In this document: positions 1 through 6,850 of the stretch, piece by piece
Layout: each line of letters begins with the position of its first letter
How positions within the stretch are numbered: the stretch's first letter is position 1
NCBI GenBank assembly: GCA_029937635.1
Contig: JAPYPM010000045.1
Coordinates: forward strand, 1-12,537
Length of the DNA stretch: 12,537 bases
Origin: Nitrospinaceae bacterium
GTDB taxonomy: Bacteria > Nitrospinota > Nitrospinia > Nitrospinales > VA-1
Reading direction: 5' to 3'
Program-made: the position numbers and the translations under genes
The notes under the pieces: model-generated
Seen by the model: only the letters and a program-made list of their open reading frames with translations
Told to the model about the DNA's origin: nothing
Database searches by the model: none

Positions 1-463
1 TTTGGGAACCTGTGCCATTTATTCGGGCACGGTTTCTGCCGCAACTGAAGCTACCATTGAAGGGATTCCTGCCATTGCAGTTTCCCTTAACTCTTTTGAA
101 AATTTTAACTTTGGGTTTGCTGCCGAATTTGGTGCAAAGATGGCAAAAGTTGTTTTAAAAAATGGGTTGCCAGATGGAGTTTCACTTAATATCAATATAC
201 CCGCAGTGCCTTATTCAGAAATTAAAGGCGTCTCTATTACCAGACAGGGAAAATCTCGCGTGATTGAAACATTTGATAAGCGTGTGGATCCAAGAAATAA
301 TGTTTACTACTGGTATGCTGGTGAGATGCGTATTGATGAGGTGGATGAGGAGGCAGACTGTTTTCAAGTTTCCAACAACTATATTTCTATTACGCCGATT
401 CACTTTGATCTGACCAGTTACAAGGCAATAGATGAGCTGAAAAACTGGAGTATTTCTCTCTAA
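1..463 (+). CDS. surE: 5'/3'-nucleotidase SurE, C-terminal part (5' end outside window)
   Basis: This is the C-terminal 153 residues or so of the survival protein SurE, a divalent-metal-dependent phosphatase that removes phosphate from nucleoside 5'- and 3'-monophosphates. The frame is open from the first base, and the TTG at position 2 is an internal Leu, not a start. Seen directly: the conserved segment YSGTVSAATEA followed by GIPAIAVS, then LNINIP, the TRQG strand, and a C-terminal NNYISITPIHFDLT block typical of the family end. The N-terminal metal ligands (the DD pair, Ser and Asn of the family) lie upstream and cannot be checked. It ends in TAA at 461-463 and converges on pnp across 64 nt. 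Identification is by motif recognition and is strong. Confidence 0.95.
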   Translation, partial: LGTCAIYSGTVSAATEATIEGIPAIAVSLNSFENFNFGFAAEFGAKMAKVVLKNGLPDGVSLNINIPAVPYSEIKGVSITRQGKSRVIETFDKRVDPRNNVYYWYAGEMRIDEVDEEADCFQVSNNYISITPIHFDLTSYKAIDELKNWSISL

Positions 464-465
464 TA

Positions 466-504
466 GAAAAATAAGGCCGATGAGTATTTACCCACCGGCC
501 TTTT
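466..504 (-). terminator. Rho-independent terminator of pnp, possibly bidirectional
   Basis: Bases 473-479 and 496-502 form a perfect 7-bp inverted repeat (AAGGCCG/CGGCCTT). Read as minus-strand RNA the helix continues inward to 13 bp around an AAAU loop, with two G-U pairs, and is followed by AUUUUU. Read as plus-strand RNA those two G-U positions become A-C mismatches, but a UUUU tail follows. It therefore fits best as the pnp and operon terminator and may also stop surE transcription. Confidence 0.85.
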
Positions 505-527
505 ATAGCGGTAGAAAAATTTTTACC

Positions 528-2627
528 TTATCCTTTATCTTCAGCAGCTTTTTCTTTCAAAGCTTCTTTTCGGCTGAGTTTAATTTTCCCTTGTTGGTCT
601 ATATCGATAACTTTTACTTTTATTTCATCTCCTTCTTGAATTTCGTCAGAAACACTTTGGATGCGTCTGTCGCAAATCTGGGAAATATGGACAAGGCCGT
701 CTGTCCCCGGAAATATTTCTACAAAGGCTCCAAAATCGACAATTTTTTTAACTTTACCAAGATAAATTTTGCCGATTTTTGCTTCTTGAATTAGATTCTC
801 GATATATTTGGTGGCTTTATCTGCTGCTGCCTGGTCTGATGAGGCAATAGATACGAGCCCACTATCGTCGATATCCACACTAACCCCACATTGGTCTATA
901 ATTCCTCGAATAACTTTGCCGCCAGGACCAATGATATCGCGAATTTTACTTGTCGGTACTTTCATGGTAATAATTCTCGGTGCATGTTCTGACAACTCGG
1001 AACGAGGTGAATGAAGGGCTTTATCCATTTCCCCCAAAATATGAAGGCGGCCTTCTTTTGCCTGCTGCATGGCCTTTTCCATTATGCTCTTATCCAATCC
1101 GGCAATTTTAATATCCATTTGCAGAGCAGTGATCCCATTTTTTGTGCCAGCAACTTTGAAGTCCATGTCACCAAGGTGATCTTCGGAGCCTAGAATGTCA
1201 GACAAAATAGCCACTTGGTCTTCTTCTTTAATGAGCCCCATAGCTATCCCGGCAACTGGGTTTGAGATAGGGACTCCCGCATCCATAAGTGCTAGAGCGC
1301 CACCACAGACTGAGGCCATGGATGATGATCCATTGGACTCAAGAATATCTGAAACAATTCGAATGGTATATGGGAACTTCTCTCTATCTGGAAGAACTGG
1401 TACTAAAGCCCTTTCAGCTAACATTCCATGACCAATTTCTCTTCGCCCAGGGCCTCCGATGAATTTGGTTTCTCCTGTACAAAACGCCGGAAAATTATAA
1501 TGTAGATAAAAATGTTTTGTGCCTTTAAGTTCGAGAGTATCTAGCCGTTGTTCATCAGAACTGGTGCCCAATGTTGCGCTTACTAAAGCCTGGGTTTCTC
1601 CACGAGTAAAAACGGATGATCCATGGACACGCGGAAGGTAACCTACTTTAATATTTATAGGTCGCACTTCGTTAAGGTTTCTTCCATCGACACGTTTTTT
1701 CTTTTCTAAAATCATTTTTCGCACCACATTTTTCTCAGCATCATGAAACACATTACCGAGAATTTTCTTTAGGTCGTCTTCTTTTTCTGGATTAATTTCA
1801 GCATCTAAGTCAGCTTTAATTTGGCTAACAGCATTAGCTCTTTCCTGTTTTCCTGTAATTTCCATAGCTTGTTCAAGTTTTGGGCAAACTATACTGTTGA
1901 CTCGATCTACCAGAGTAGTATCAATTTCTGCTTGCTCAATAGTAGCTTTTTCTTTATTAATCCGTGCTTTAAGCTGAATTTGGAGATCAATTAGCTTTTT
2001 AATGCGCTCATGCCCAAATTCCAGAGCACTCATCATTTCTTCTTCACTAGCTTCTTTAGCTCCTGCCTCTACCATGACAATCCCATCTGCCGTTCCAGCC
2101 ATGAGAAGTTGGATATCACTTTCTTTGCTTTCTTCGAAAGTAGGGTTGAATACAAAACTACCATCAACTCTACCAATCCGTGCTCCCGCAATAGGGTTGT
2201 CAAAAGGAATATCTGAAATCATCAAAGCTGCAGAAGCACCGGTCAGAGCGATAACATCAGCGGGATTAACTTGGTCGTGGGAAACGACAAAACAAACGAC
2301 CTGGGTTTCATTACGAAATCCGCTTGGGAAAAGTGGGCGAAGCGGTCTGTCAATCAATCTACAGGTTAGTGTTTCATAGTCACTAGGTCGAGCTTCTCTT
2401 TTTAAGTATCCACCTGGAATTCTTCCTGCGGCGTAGGTTTTTTCTCTGTAGTCTACAGTTAGAGGAAAAAAATCTATTCCTTCTCTTGGTTTTGGTGCCA
2501 TAGTTGCTGCAACTAGAACCATTGTATCTCCCTGTCTCACTACAACAGATCCACCAGCTTGTCGAGCTAGGTCGCCTGCTTCTAAAGATATAGTTCTTCC
2601 GTCAAGCTCAATTTCTACTCGTTCCAT
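528..2627 (-). CDS. pnp: Polyribonucleotide nucleotidyltransferase (PNPase)
   Basis: PNPase is a trimeric 3'-5' phosphorolytic exoribonuclease that releases nucleoside diphosphates and acts in mRNA decay, often within the degradosome. The 699-residue length is normal. Visible domains in order: first RNase PH-like domain (about 1-145), linking helical domain (about 150-300), second catalytic RNase PH domain (about 310-540) with the phosphate-binding Ser run near 434-436 and the acidic pair D483/D489 in the SEDHLGDMDF stretch, KH domain with GPGG at 567-570, and S1 domain (about 619-688). The ATG start has a GGAG Shine-Dalgarno about 8 nt upstream. It begins 21 nt after rpsO, the classic rpsO-pnp arrangement, and is the last gene before the terminator. 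No truncation is seen. In other bacteria pnp mRNA is cut by RNase III and autoregulated, but the 21-nt rpsO-pnp gap here has no hairpin. Confidence 0.98.
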   Translation of the reverse strand: MERVEIELDGRTISLEAGDLARQAGGSVVVRQGDTMVLVAATMAPKPREGIDFFPLTVDYREKTYAAGRIPGGYLKREARPSDYETLTCRLIDRPLRPLFPSGFRNETQVVCFVVSHDQVNPADVIALTGASAALMISDIPFDNPIAGARIGRVDGSFVFNPTFEESKESDIQLLMAGTADGIVMVEAGAKEASEEEMMSALEFGHERIKKLIDLQIQLKARINKEKATIEQAEIDTTLVDRVNSIVCPKLEQAMEITGKQERANAVSQIKADLDAEINPEKEDDLKKILGNVFHDAEKNVVRKMILEKKKRVDGRNLNEVRPINIKVGYLPRVHGSSVFTRGETQALVSATLGTSSDEQRLDTLELKGTKHFYLHYNFPAFCTGETKFIGGPGRREIGHGMLAERALVPVLPDREKFPYTIRIVSDILESNGSSSMASVCGGALALMDAGVPISNPVAGIAMGLIKEEDQVAILSDILGSEDHLGDMDFKVAGTKNGITALQMDIKIAGLDKSIMEKAMQQAKEGRLHILGEMDKALHSPRSELSEHAPRIITMKVPTSKIRDIIGPGGKVIRGIIDQCGVSVDIDDSGLVSIASSDQAAADKATKYIENLIQEAKIGKIYLGKVKKIVDFGAFVEIFPGTDGLVHISQICDRRIQSVSDEIQEGDEIKVKVIDIDQQGKIKLSRKEALKEKAAEDKG

Positions 2628-2648
2628 TCAATATTCTCCAAATGTTGA

Positions 2649-2918
2649 TTAACGCCTTATATTTAGACGTGAAATAATTTGCTGATATCGGCTGACATCT
2701 TCTTTTTTAAGGTGATCTAGTAACTTTCTTCGTCGACTTACCATTCTTAATAGGCCCTGCCTAGAATGCTGATCTTTATTATGAGCTTTGAAGTGATCGT
2801 TAAGGTAGTTTAGTCGATTGGTCAAAAGTGCTATTTGTACCTCTGATGAACCCGTATCATTATCGTGCTGTTTATAATCGGAAATGATGGTTAATTTCGT
2901 TTCCTTAGTAAATGCCAT
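2649..2918 (-). CDS. rpsO: 30S ribosomal protein S15
   Basis: This is the primary 16S rRNA-binding protein of the central (platform) domain, which binds the helix 20-21-22 junction and contacts 23S rRNA in bridge B4. The 89-residue length is exactly the family norm. Visible conserved segments: DTGSSEVQIALLT, the LNDHFKAHNKD helix, HSRQGLLRMVSRRRKLLDHL and the C-terminal basic LNIRR. The ATG start is well supported: AGAGGAA (minus strand, 2932 to 2926) sits 7 nt upstream. It follows truB after a 145-nt gap holding a large hairpin that may regulate it, and precedes pnp by 21 nt. S15 represses its own synthesis through mRNA structure in several bacterial groups. Confidence 0.98.
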   Translation of the reverse strand: MAFTKETKLTIISDYKQHDNDTGSSEVQIALLTNRLNYLNDHFKAHNKDQHSRQGLLRMVSRRRKLLDHLKKEDVSRYQQIISRLNIRR

Positions 2919-2925
2919 TAGATGC

Positions 2926-2932
2926 TTCCTCT
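2926..2932 (-). promoter_or_regulatory. rpsO Shine-Dalgarno, complementary to upstream hairpin
   Basis: The transcript reads AGAGGAA, 7 nt before the rpsO ATG. It is perfectly complementary over 7 nt to UUCCUCU in the upper part of the upstream hairpin (2975-2981), so it could be masked by a pseudoknot. The ribosome-binding role is clear; the masking is inferred. Confidence 0.7.
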
Positions 2933-2948
2933 TAATAGGTTAAACTTA

Positions 2949-3050
2949 AGAGAATGATTGACAAATGTTTTCGTAGAGGAACATGACTCGAAGGTGCTGG
3001 TATAAGTCCACTCTGTTATTCCACTGCGAAAACATTTCAATCATTCCTCT
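2949..3050 (-). promoter_or_regulatory. Large structured leader of rpsO (long imperfect hairpin)
   Basis: The arms 3027-3050 and 2949-2973 form an almost perfect inverted repeat of 24 and 25 nt, differing only by a 1-nt and a 2-nt bulge (about 22-23 paired positions). The helix can extend upward by pairing 3017-3026 with 2974-2983, with mismatches, leaving an apical region of about 33 nt that may hold small hairpins. The minus-strand 3' arm is followed by CUUAAG, not a U-run, so it is not an obvious terminator. Plausible roles are an S15-binding autoregulatory leader or an RNase III processing site separating truB from rpsO-pnp. The structure is seen in the sequence; the function is inferred. 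Confidence 0.6.
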
Positions 3051-3063
3051 AAATATCAAAAAA

Positions 3064-4005
3064 TTAACATAGTACTCGTTTTGATTTAAATACAATACCT
3101 TCAGGGGCTAACTCTGATAACTTATCTTGATCTATCACAGGTTCAACAATAGCCAATATTTTGTCGTCGCCTCCTAAAACCCTAAAAAAGTGGCCAGGTT
3201 CAAAACGCTCGGGCAAAGTTTCTAAAAAACATTTTGAAAGCGCTACTCCGTGAGAAATAGGCTCAAGGTATTCCTTTTTTACACGTATCGCTGGGAGAAA
3301 GTTGAGGACTTCTTCCAAAGGAAAAAGCTTTTTAGGTAGACTACCTTCTTCATGTGCTGATTTTAATTCTTCCAGAGTCAAGGTACGTCCCAAACCAAAT
3401 AACCCAACCTTGGTTCGAGTCAACCGAACCATGTGAGCGTAACAACCCAGTTTTTCACCAATATCATGTGATAGAGTACGAATATAAGTTCCCGCGGAAC
3501 AACATACATCAAATAAAACTCGATTTTCCTCTTTTTTTATGAATCCTATTGAATATATAGTTATTTTGACAGGATCTCTGTCGATAGTAATACCATTTCT
3601 GGCCAATTTGTAAAGAGGAATCCCATTTTTCTTTTTCGCTGAGTACATTGGGGGAACCTGATCCTGCTCTCCCACAAACATTTGGATAACCTTTTTTATT
3701 TTAGTTTCATTAATCAGAGATGCGTCTCTTATAGATATTTTTCGTCCTGTAGCGTCTTGGGTGTCTGTTTCTGATCCCAGTTCAAGGGTTGCTCGATAAG
3801 TTTTTTGAAGGGGCGATAAAAATTGAATAATCCGTGTGGAACGATTGAGACACACAGGAAGTACTCCATCAGCCATAGGGTCCAAAGTTCCGATATGTCC
3901 AGCTTTTTTAACCCCAAGAATTTTTCTAACCGACCAAACCATGTCAAAAGATGTTGGTCCGGAAGGTTTGAAAAGATTGATTACGTTATTTTGAGTGTAG
4001 CTCAT
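3064..4005 (-). CDS. truB: tRNA pseudouridine(55) synthase TruB
   Basis: TruB converts U55 of the tRNA T-loop to pseudouridine and also acts as a tRNA chaperone. The 313-residue protein has the TruB N-terminal signature (KPSGPTSFD, residues 13-21), the catalytic motif GHIGTLDPMADGVLPV with catalytic Asp42, then YRATLELGSETDTQDATG, QVPPMYSAKK and the CSAGTYIRTLSHDIG block that shapes the active site. The tail (about 245-313) looks like the family's degenerate PUA-like RNA-binding domain. The ATG at 4003-4005 lies inside the 3' end of rbfA, a 20-bp overlap, and has no clear Shine-Dalgarno, so translation is probably coupled to rbfA. A later start would cut into the conserved N-terminal strand. 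Confidence 0.97.
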   Translation of the reverse strand: MSYTQNNVINLFKPSGPTSFDMVWSVRKILGVKKAGHIGTLDPMADGVLPVCLNRSTRIIQFLSPLQKTYRATLELGSETDTQDATGRKISIRDASLINETKIKKVIQMFVGEQDQVPPMYSAKKKNGIPLYKLARNGITIDRDPVKITIYSIGFIKKEENRVLFDVCCSAGTYIRTLSHDIGEKLGCYAHMVRLTRTKVGLFGLGRTLTLEELKSAHEEGSLPKKLFPLEEVLNFLPAIRVKKEYLEPISHGVALSKCFLETLPERFEPGHFFRVLGGDDKILAIVEPVIDQDKLSELAPEGIVFKSKRVLC

Positions 4006-4330
4006 TAATGATTTTATTTATCCTAGCGACGCGTTTAGCTGTTTCATCAAGTATAAACTCTAATACAGGAATATATCGAAGATTAAGGTTTTTACCTAAA
4101 GAGCTCCTTATAAATCCTGATGCACTGCTCAGTCCTGTAATAGTATCGCATTGCTCTATCTCTGTCCCGAAAACACTAATATAAACTTTCGCGTGTTTTA
4201 AGTTATTGGTCAACTCAACAGTGGTTACTGTGGCAAAGCCGATCCGCGGATCTTTCAATCCCTTTTGGATGAGAGCAGAAATTTCTTTTAGGAGTAATTC
4301 CTGAACTCTCTCTGATCGTTTAAACCTCAT
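3986..4330 (-). CDS. rbfA: 30S ribosome-binding factor RbfA
   Basis: RbfA is a single KH-fold protein that binds the maturing 30S subunit near the 5' end of 16S rRNA and is needed for late maturation and cold adaptation. The 114-residue length is normal. Visible hallmarks: N-terminal RSERVQELLLKEISALIQ helix, LKDPRIGFATVTTVELTNN, the HAKVYISVFG strand, RSSLGKNLNLRYIPVLEF and the terminal FILDETAKRVARINKIINEL helix. The ATG start has only a weak Shine-Dalgarno-like AGAG close by. It lies 93 nt downstream of infB and overlaps truB by 20 bp. No ylxP-type gene (DUF503), found between infB and rbfA in some groups, is present in that gap. Confidence 0.96.
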   Translation of the reverse strand: MRFKRSERVQELLLKEISALIQKGLKDPRIGFATVTTVELTNNLKHAKVYISVFGTEIEQCDTITGLSSASGFIRSSLGKNLNLRYIPVLEFILDETAKRVARINKIINELHSK

Positions 4331-4423
4331 GGCTCTAAAAACCTAAATAACACTGTCCGACATTTTAAACTTTTAAAGTGTGTCCTTAAAAAAATAGAAG
4401 TTCTTTTTGGACGTATCGTTTTA
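4331..4423 (-). other. infB-rbfA intergenic gap, no gene seen
   Basis: These 93 nt are very AT-rich. There are short self-complementary stretches and a run of seven U in the transcript sense, but no GC-rich stem that would make a convincing terminator and no credible open frame. Read-through from infB to rbfA is expected. Confidence 0.5.
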
Positions 4424-6778
4424 CTAAACTTGGATTTCTTCTAGAATGTAAGGTTCTATAACATCTCCTTGCTTTATATCTTGAAAGTTCTCTAAAGAAA
4501 CTCCACACTCGTAACCTTGCTGAACTTCCTTAACGTCTTCTTTAAAGCGTCTGATTGAAAGTATTTTTCCTTGGTAAACCACTACGCTATCTCGGATGAG
4601 TCTTGCTTCAAGGTTACGTTCCACTTTTCCTTGCGACACATGACACCCAGCAATAGACCCTATTTTGGGGAGGTTAAACACTTCTCTTACCTCAGCTCGG
4701 CCGGTAATTAATTCTTTGAATTTAGGTTCTAGTAGCCCTTCCAACGCTTTCTTCATATCTTCAATAGCTTCGTATATTACGCTATAAAAGCGTACATCTA
4801 CTTTTTCTCGTGTTGCTAACTCATCGGCTTTGTCTGTTGGGCGAACGTTGAATCCGATGGTAATTGCGTTAGATGCACTCGACAAAAGAATATCGGATTC
4901 GGTTATTCCACCAACACCATCGTGAATGATTTTAAATTTAATTTCTTCGGTTTCTAGTTTAGAAAAGGCTTCTTGTACTGCAGCAATTGTACCTTGAGTA
5001 TCGGCTTTAATTACAATGTTTAGTACTCTGATTTTACCTTCTACGATTTGGTCGTGAAGGTCTTCCATGGTTACTTTAGCAGACTCAGCTAATTGAACTT
5101 CTCTCCTTTTTTTTAGTCGCATTTCACTGTATTGCCTTGCTTTTTTCTCATCTTTAACTACATACAACTTATCTCCTGGTTGGGGAACCTCAGGCATCCC
5201 TACTATTTCTACTGGCATTGCTGGGGTGGCTGTTTTGGTTTTATTACCACCGTCACCTATCAGTGCTCGTATTTTCCCGAAATAGGGTCCAACAACAAAA
5301 GGTTGTCCCACGGACAATGTTCCCTTTTGCACAATCACCGTGGCTACGGGTCCTCTCCCTTTATCGAGTTTTGATTCAATGACAATAGCTTGCGGGCGCA
5401 GAGTAGGATTTGCTTTTAGCTCCATGATTTCAGCTTGAAGGAGAACTAGTTCTAAGAGGTGATCGATTCCGATGTCCTTAATTGCAGAAACCTCTGTGAA
5501 CATGGTCTGCCCACCCCAGTCTTCAGGCAACAATCCTACATCAGCCAATTGTTTTTTTACCTCTTCTGGTTTGGCCTCAGGTTTGTCAATCTTGTTGATC
5601 GCAACCAAAATGGGGACATTACCTGCATGGGCATGGTCGATTGCTTCTTTCGTTTGAGGTTTTATTCCATCATCGGCGGCAACTACCAAAATAACTAGGT
5701 CTGTTACCTGTGCTCCACGCGCACGCATTGCTGTGAATGCTTCATGGCCGGGTGTGTCGAGGAAAGTAATGAACTGATCTTTGATTTTTGCTCTGTAGGC
5801 TCCTATATGCTGAGTAATTCCTCCTGCCTCGTCTACAGTGACATTGGTTTTTCTTATAGTATCGAGTAATGATGTTTTTCCGTGGTCCACATGTCCCATA
5901 ATTGTTACGATAGGTGGCCGAGGGCAAAGGTCTTTTGGATCTTCTTTTTCCTCTTCTTCAAAGTCAATTGCCGATTTATCCTTGATTAATTCAACCTCAA
6001 AGCCTCGTTTGTCAGCTACTTTTGAAGCAACTTCAAAGCTAAGACTTTGGTTTATATTGGTCATGACACCCAAGTCCATGAGTTCCTTAATTATGTCATT
6101 AGGTGAACAATTTAACTTTTCTCCTAAATCACGAATCATTATGTTTTCTGGTAATTGAGCGACTTCAAAAACTTCTTCTTTAACCTCAACCTCAGTGGAT
6201 AGTTGCTCTGGTTTGGGTGTTTCTGCGTGAGTTTTTTGTTCTGGCTTTTCTACAACTATTTTTTTTGGTTTAGCAGGGAGTTTTTCTTTCGTTAAAGTGG
6301 TTTTTTTTTCTATTTCTTTAGGTTTTTCTTCGTGTTTTACAATTTTGAGTCCATATTTTTTCAATACTTTAACGGGCTTTTTTTGTTCTTGGTCTTTCGT
6401 CGGAGGCGTAAGGGTAGTTTTAACAGCCTTGGTTTTCTTTACAGTAGTTGTAGGTTTTTTTGATGTTATTTTTGTTGCTTTGCTTTTTACTTTTGGAGCT
6501 TTTTTTGTCGAGGGTTCTTTATTAATTGTTGCTTTGGTCTCTTTAGGTGTGTTTTTTGTGCTTATTTTCTTAGTTGTTGATTTTTTGGTGGCCTTTGCAG
6601 TTATCTTTTCGGATTTAGCTTGAGGGGATAATAGTTTTCGGATTTCATCTGCGGTTGTATCATCTACTGAGCTCATAAAATTCTTAACAGTGTGCCCACT
6701 ATCTTTTAGCGCATCCAATATCTTATCATTGTTCACATTTAGCTCTAGGGCCAACTTATTAATGCGAATTTTCCCCAA
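4424..6778 (-). CDS. infB: Translation initiation factor IF-2 (TTG start)
   Basis: IF2 is the GTPase that brings fMet-tRNA to the 30S P site and promotes subunit joining. At 784 residues it is a normal long bacterial form. Order: IF2_N module (about 1-50), Lys/Thr/Pro-rich low-complexity linker (about 52-200), second IF2_N-like module (about 208-262), G domain with P-loop GHVDHGKT (295-302), G2 GGITQHIG (319-326), G3 DTPGHE (341-346), G4 NKID (395-398) and G5 SA (431-432), then domain II, domain III and the C-terminal fMet-tRNA-binding domain. The start is a TTG at 6776-6778 preceded by a perfect AGGAGG (6783-6788) only 4 nt away. The encoded MGKIRINKLALELN matches the usual IF2 N-terminus and no ATG is available there. 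No ylxR or ylxQ lies between it and nusA. Confidence 0.98.
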   Translation of the reverse strand: MGKIRINKLALELNVNNDKILDALKDSGHTVKNFMSSVDDTTADEIRKLLSPQAKSEKITAKATKKSTTKKISTKNTPKETKATINKEPSTKKAPKVKSKATKITSKKPTTTVKKTKAVKTTLTPPTKDQEQKKPVKVLKKYGLKIVKHEEKPKEIEKKTTLTKEKLPAKPKKIVVEKPEQKTHAETPKPEQLSTEVEVKEEVFEVAQLPENIMIRDLGEKLNCSPNDIIKELMDLGVMTNINQSLSFEVASKVADKRGFEVELIKDKSAIDFEEEEKEDPKDLCPRPPIVTIMGHVDHGKTSLLDTIRKTNVTVDEAGGITQHIGAYRAKIKDQFITFLDTPGHEAFTAMRARGAQVTDLVILVVAADDGIKPQTKEAIDHAHAGNVPILVAINKIDKPEAKPEEVKKQLADVGLLPEDWGGQTMFTEVSAIKDIGIDHLLELVLLQAEIMELKANPTLRPQAIVIESKLDKGRGPVATVIVQKGTLSVGQPFVVGPYFGKIRALIGDGGNKTKTATPAMPVEIVGMPEVPQPGDKLYVVKDEKKARQYSEMRLKKRREVQLAESAKVTMEDLHDQIVEGKIRVLNIVIKADTQGTIAAVQEAFSKLETEEIKFKIIHDGVGGITESDILLSSASNAITIGFNVRPTDKADELATREKVDVRFYSVIYEAIEDMKKALEGLLEPKFKELITGRAEVREVFNLPKIGSIAGCHVSQGKVERNLEARLIRDSVVVYQGKILSIRRFKEDVKEVQQGYECGVSLENFQDIKQGDVIEPYILEEIQV

Positions 6779-6782
6779 AAAA

Positions 6783-6788
6783 CCTCCT
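6783..6788 (-). promoter_or_regulatory. infB Shine-Dalgarno (AGGAGG) that fixes the TTG start
   Basis: A perfect AGGAGG core is separated by TTTT from the TTG codon. It is the strongest ribosome-binding site in the window and supports TTG as the true initiation codon, although the 4-nt spacing is short. Confidence 0.8.
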
Positions 6789-6850
6789 AAACCGATTTGA
6801 AATTTTTATAATTAGCTTACCGCATGTTGCGTTTATTTGAGATTTAAAAA

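Noticed and set aside
2958..2963. Perfect TTGACA -35 box on the plus strand in the truB-rpsO gap
   Set aside because: No -10 element lies at 16-18 nt, there is no plus-strand gene to drive, and the bases are explained by the hairpin arm.
2949..3050. Inverted repeat as a MITE or transposon relic
   Set aside because: No target-site duplication or transposase remnant is visible, only one copy is in the window, and the position directly before the rpsO ribosome-binding site suits an mRNA leader better. A genome-wide copy count would settle it.
6297..6623. A 108-codon plus-strand frame rich in Phe, Val and Leu, resembling a membrane protein
   Set aside because: It is the antisense shadow of the Lys/Thr-rich IF2 linker; complementing AAA-rich codons gives Phe, Leu and Val runs.
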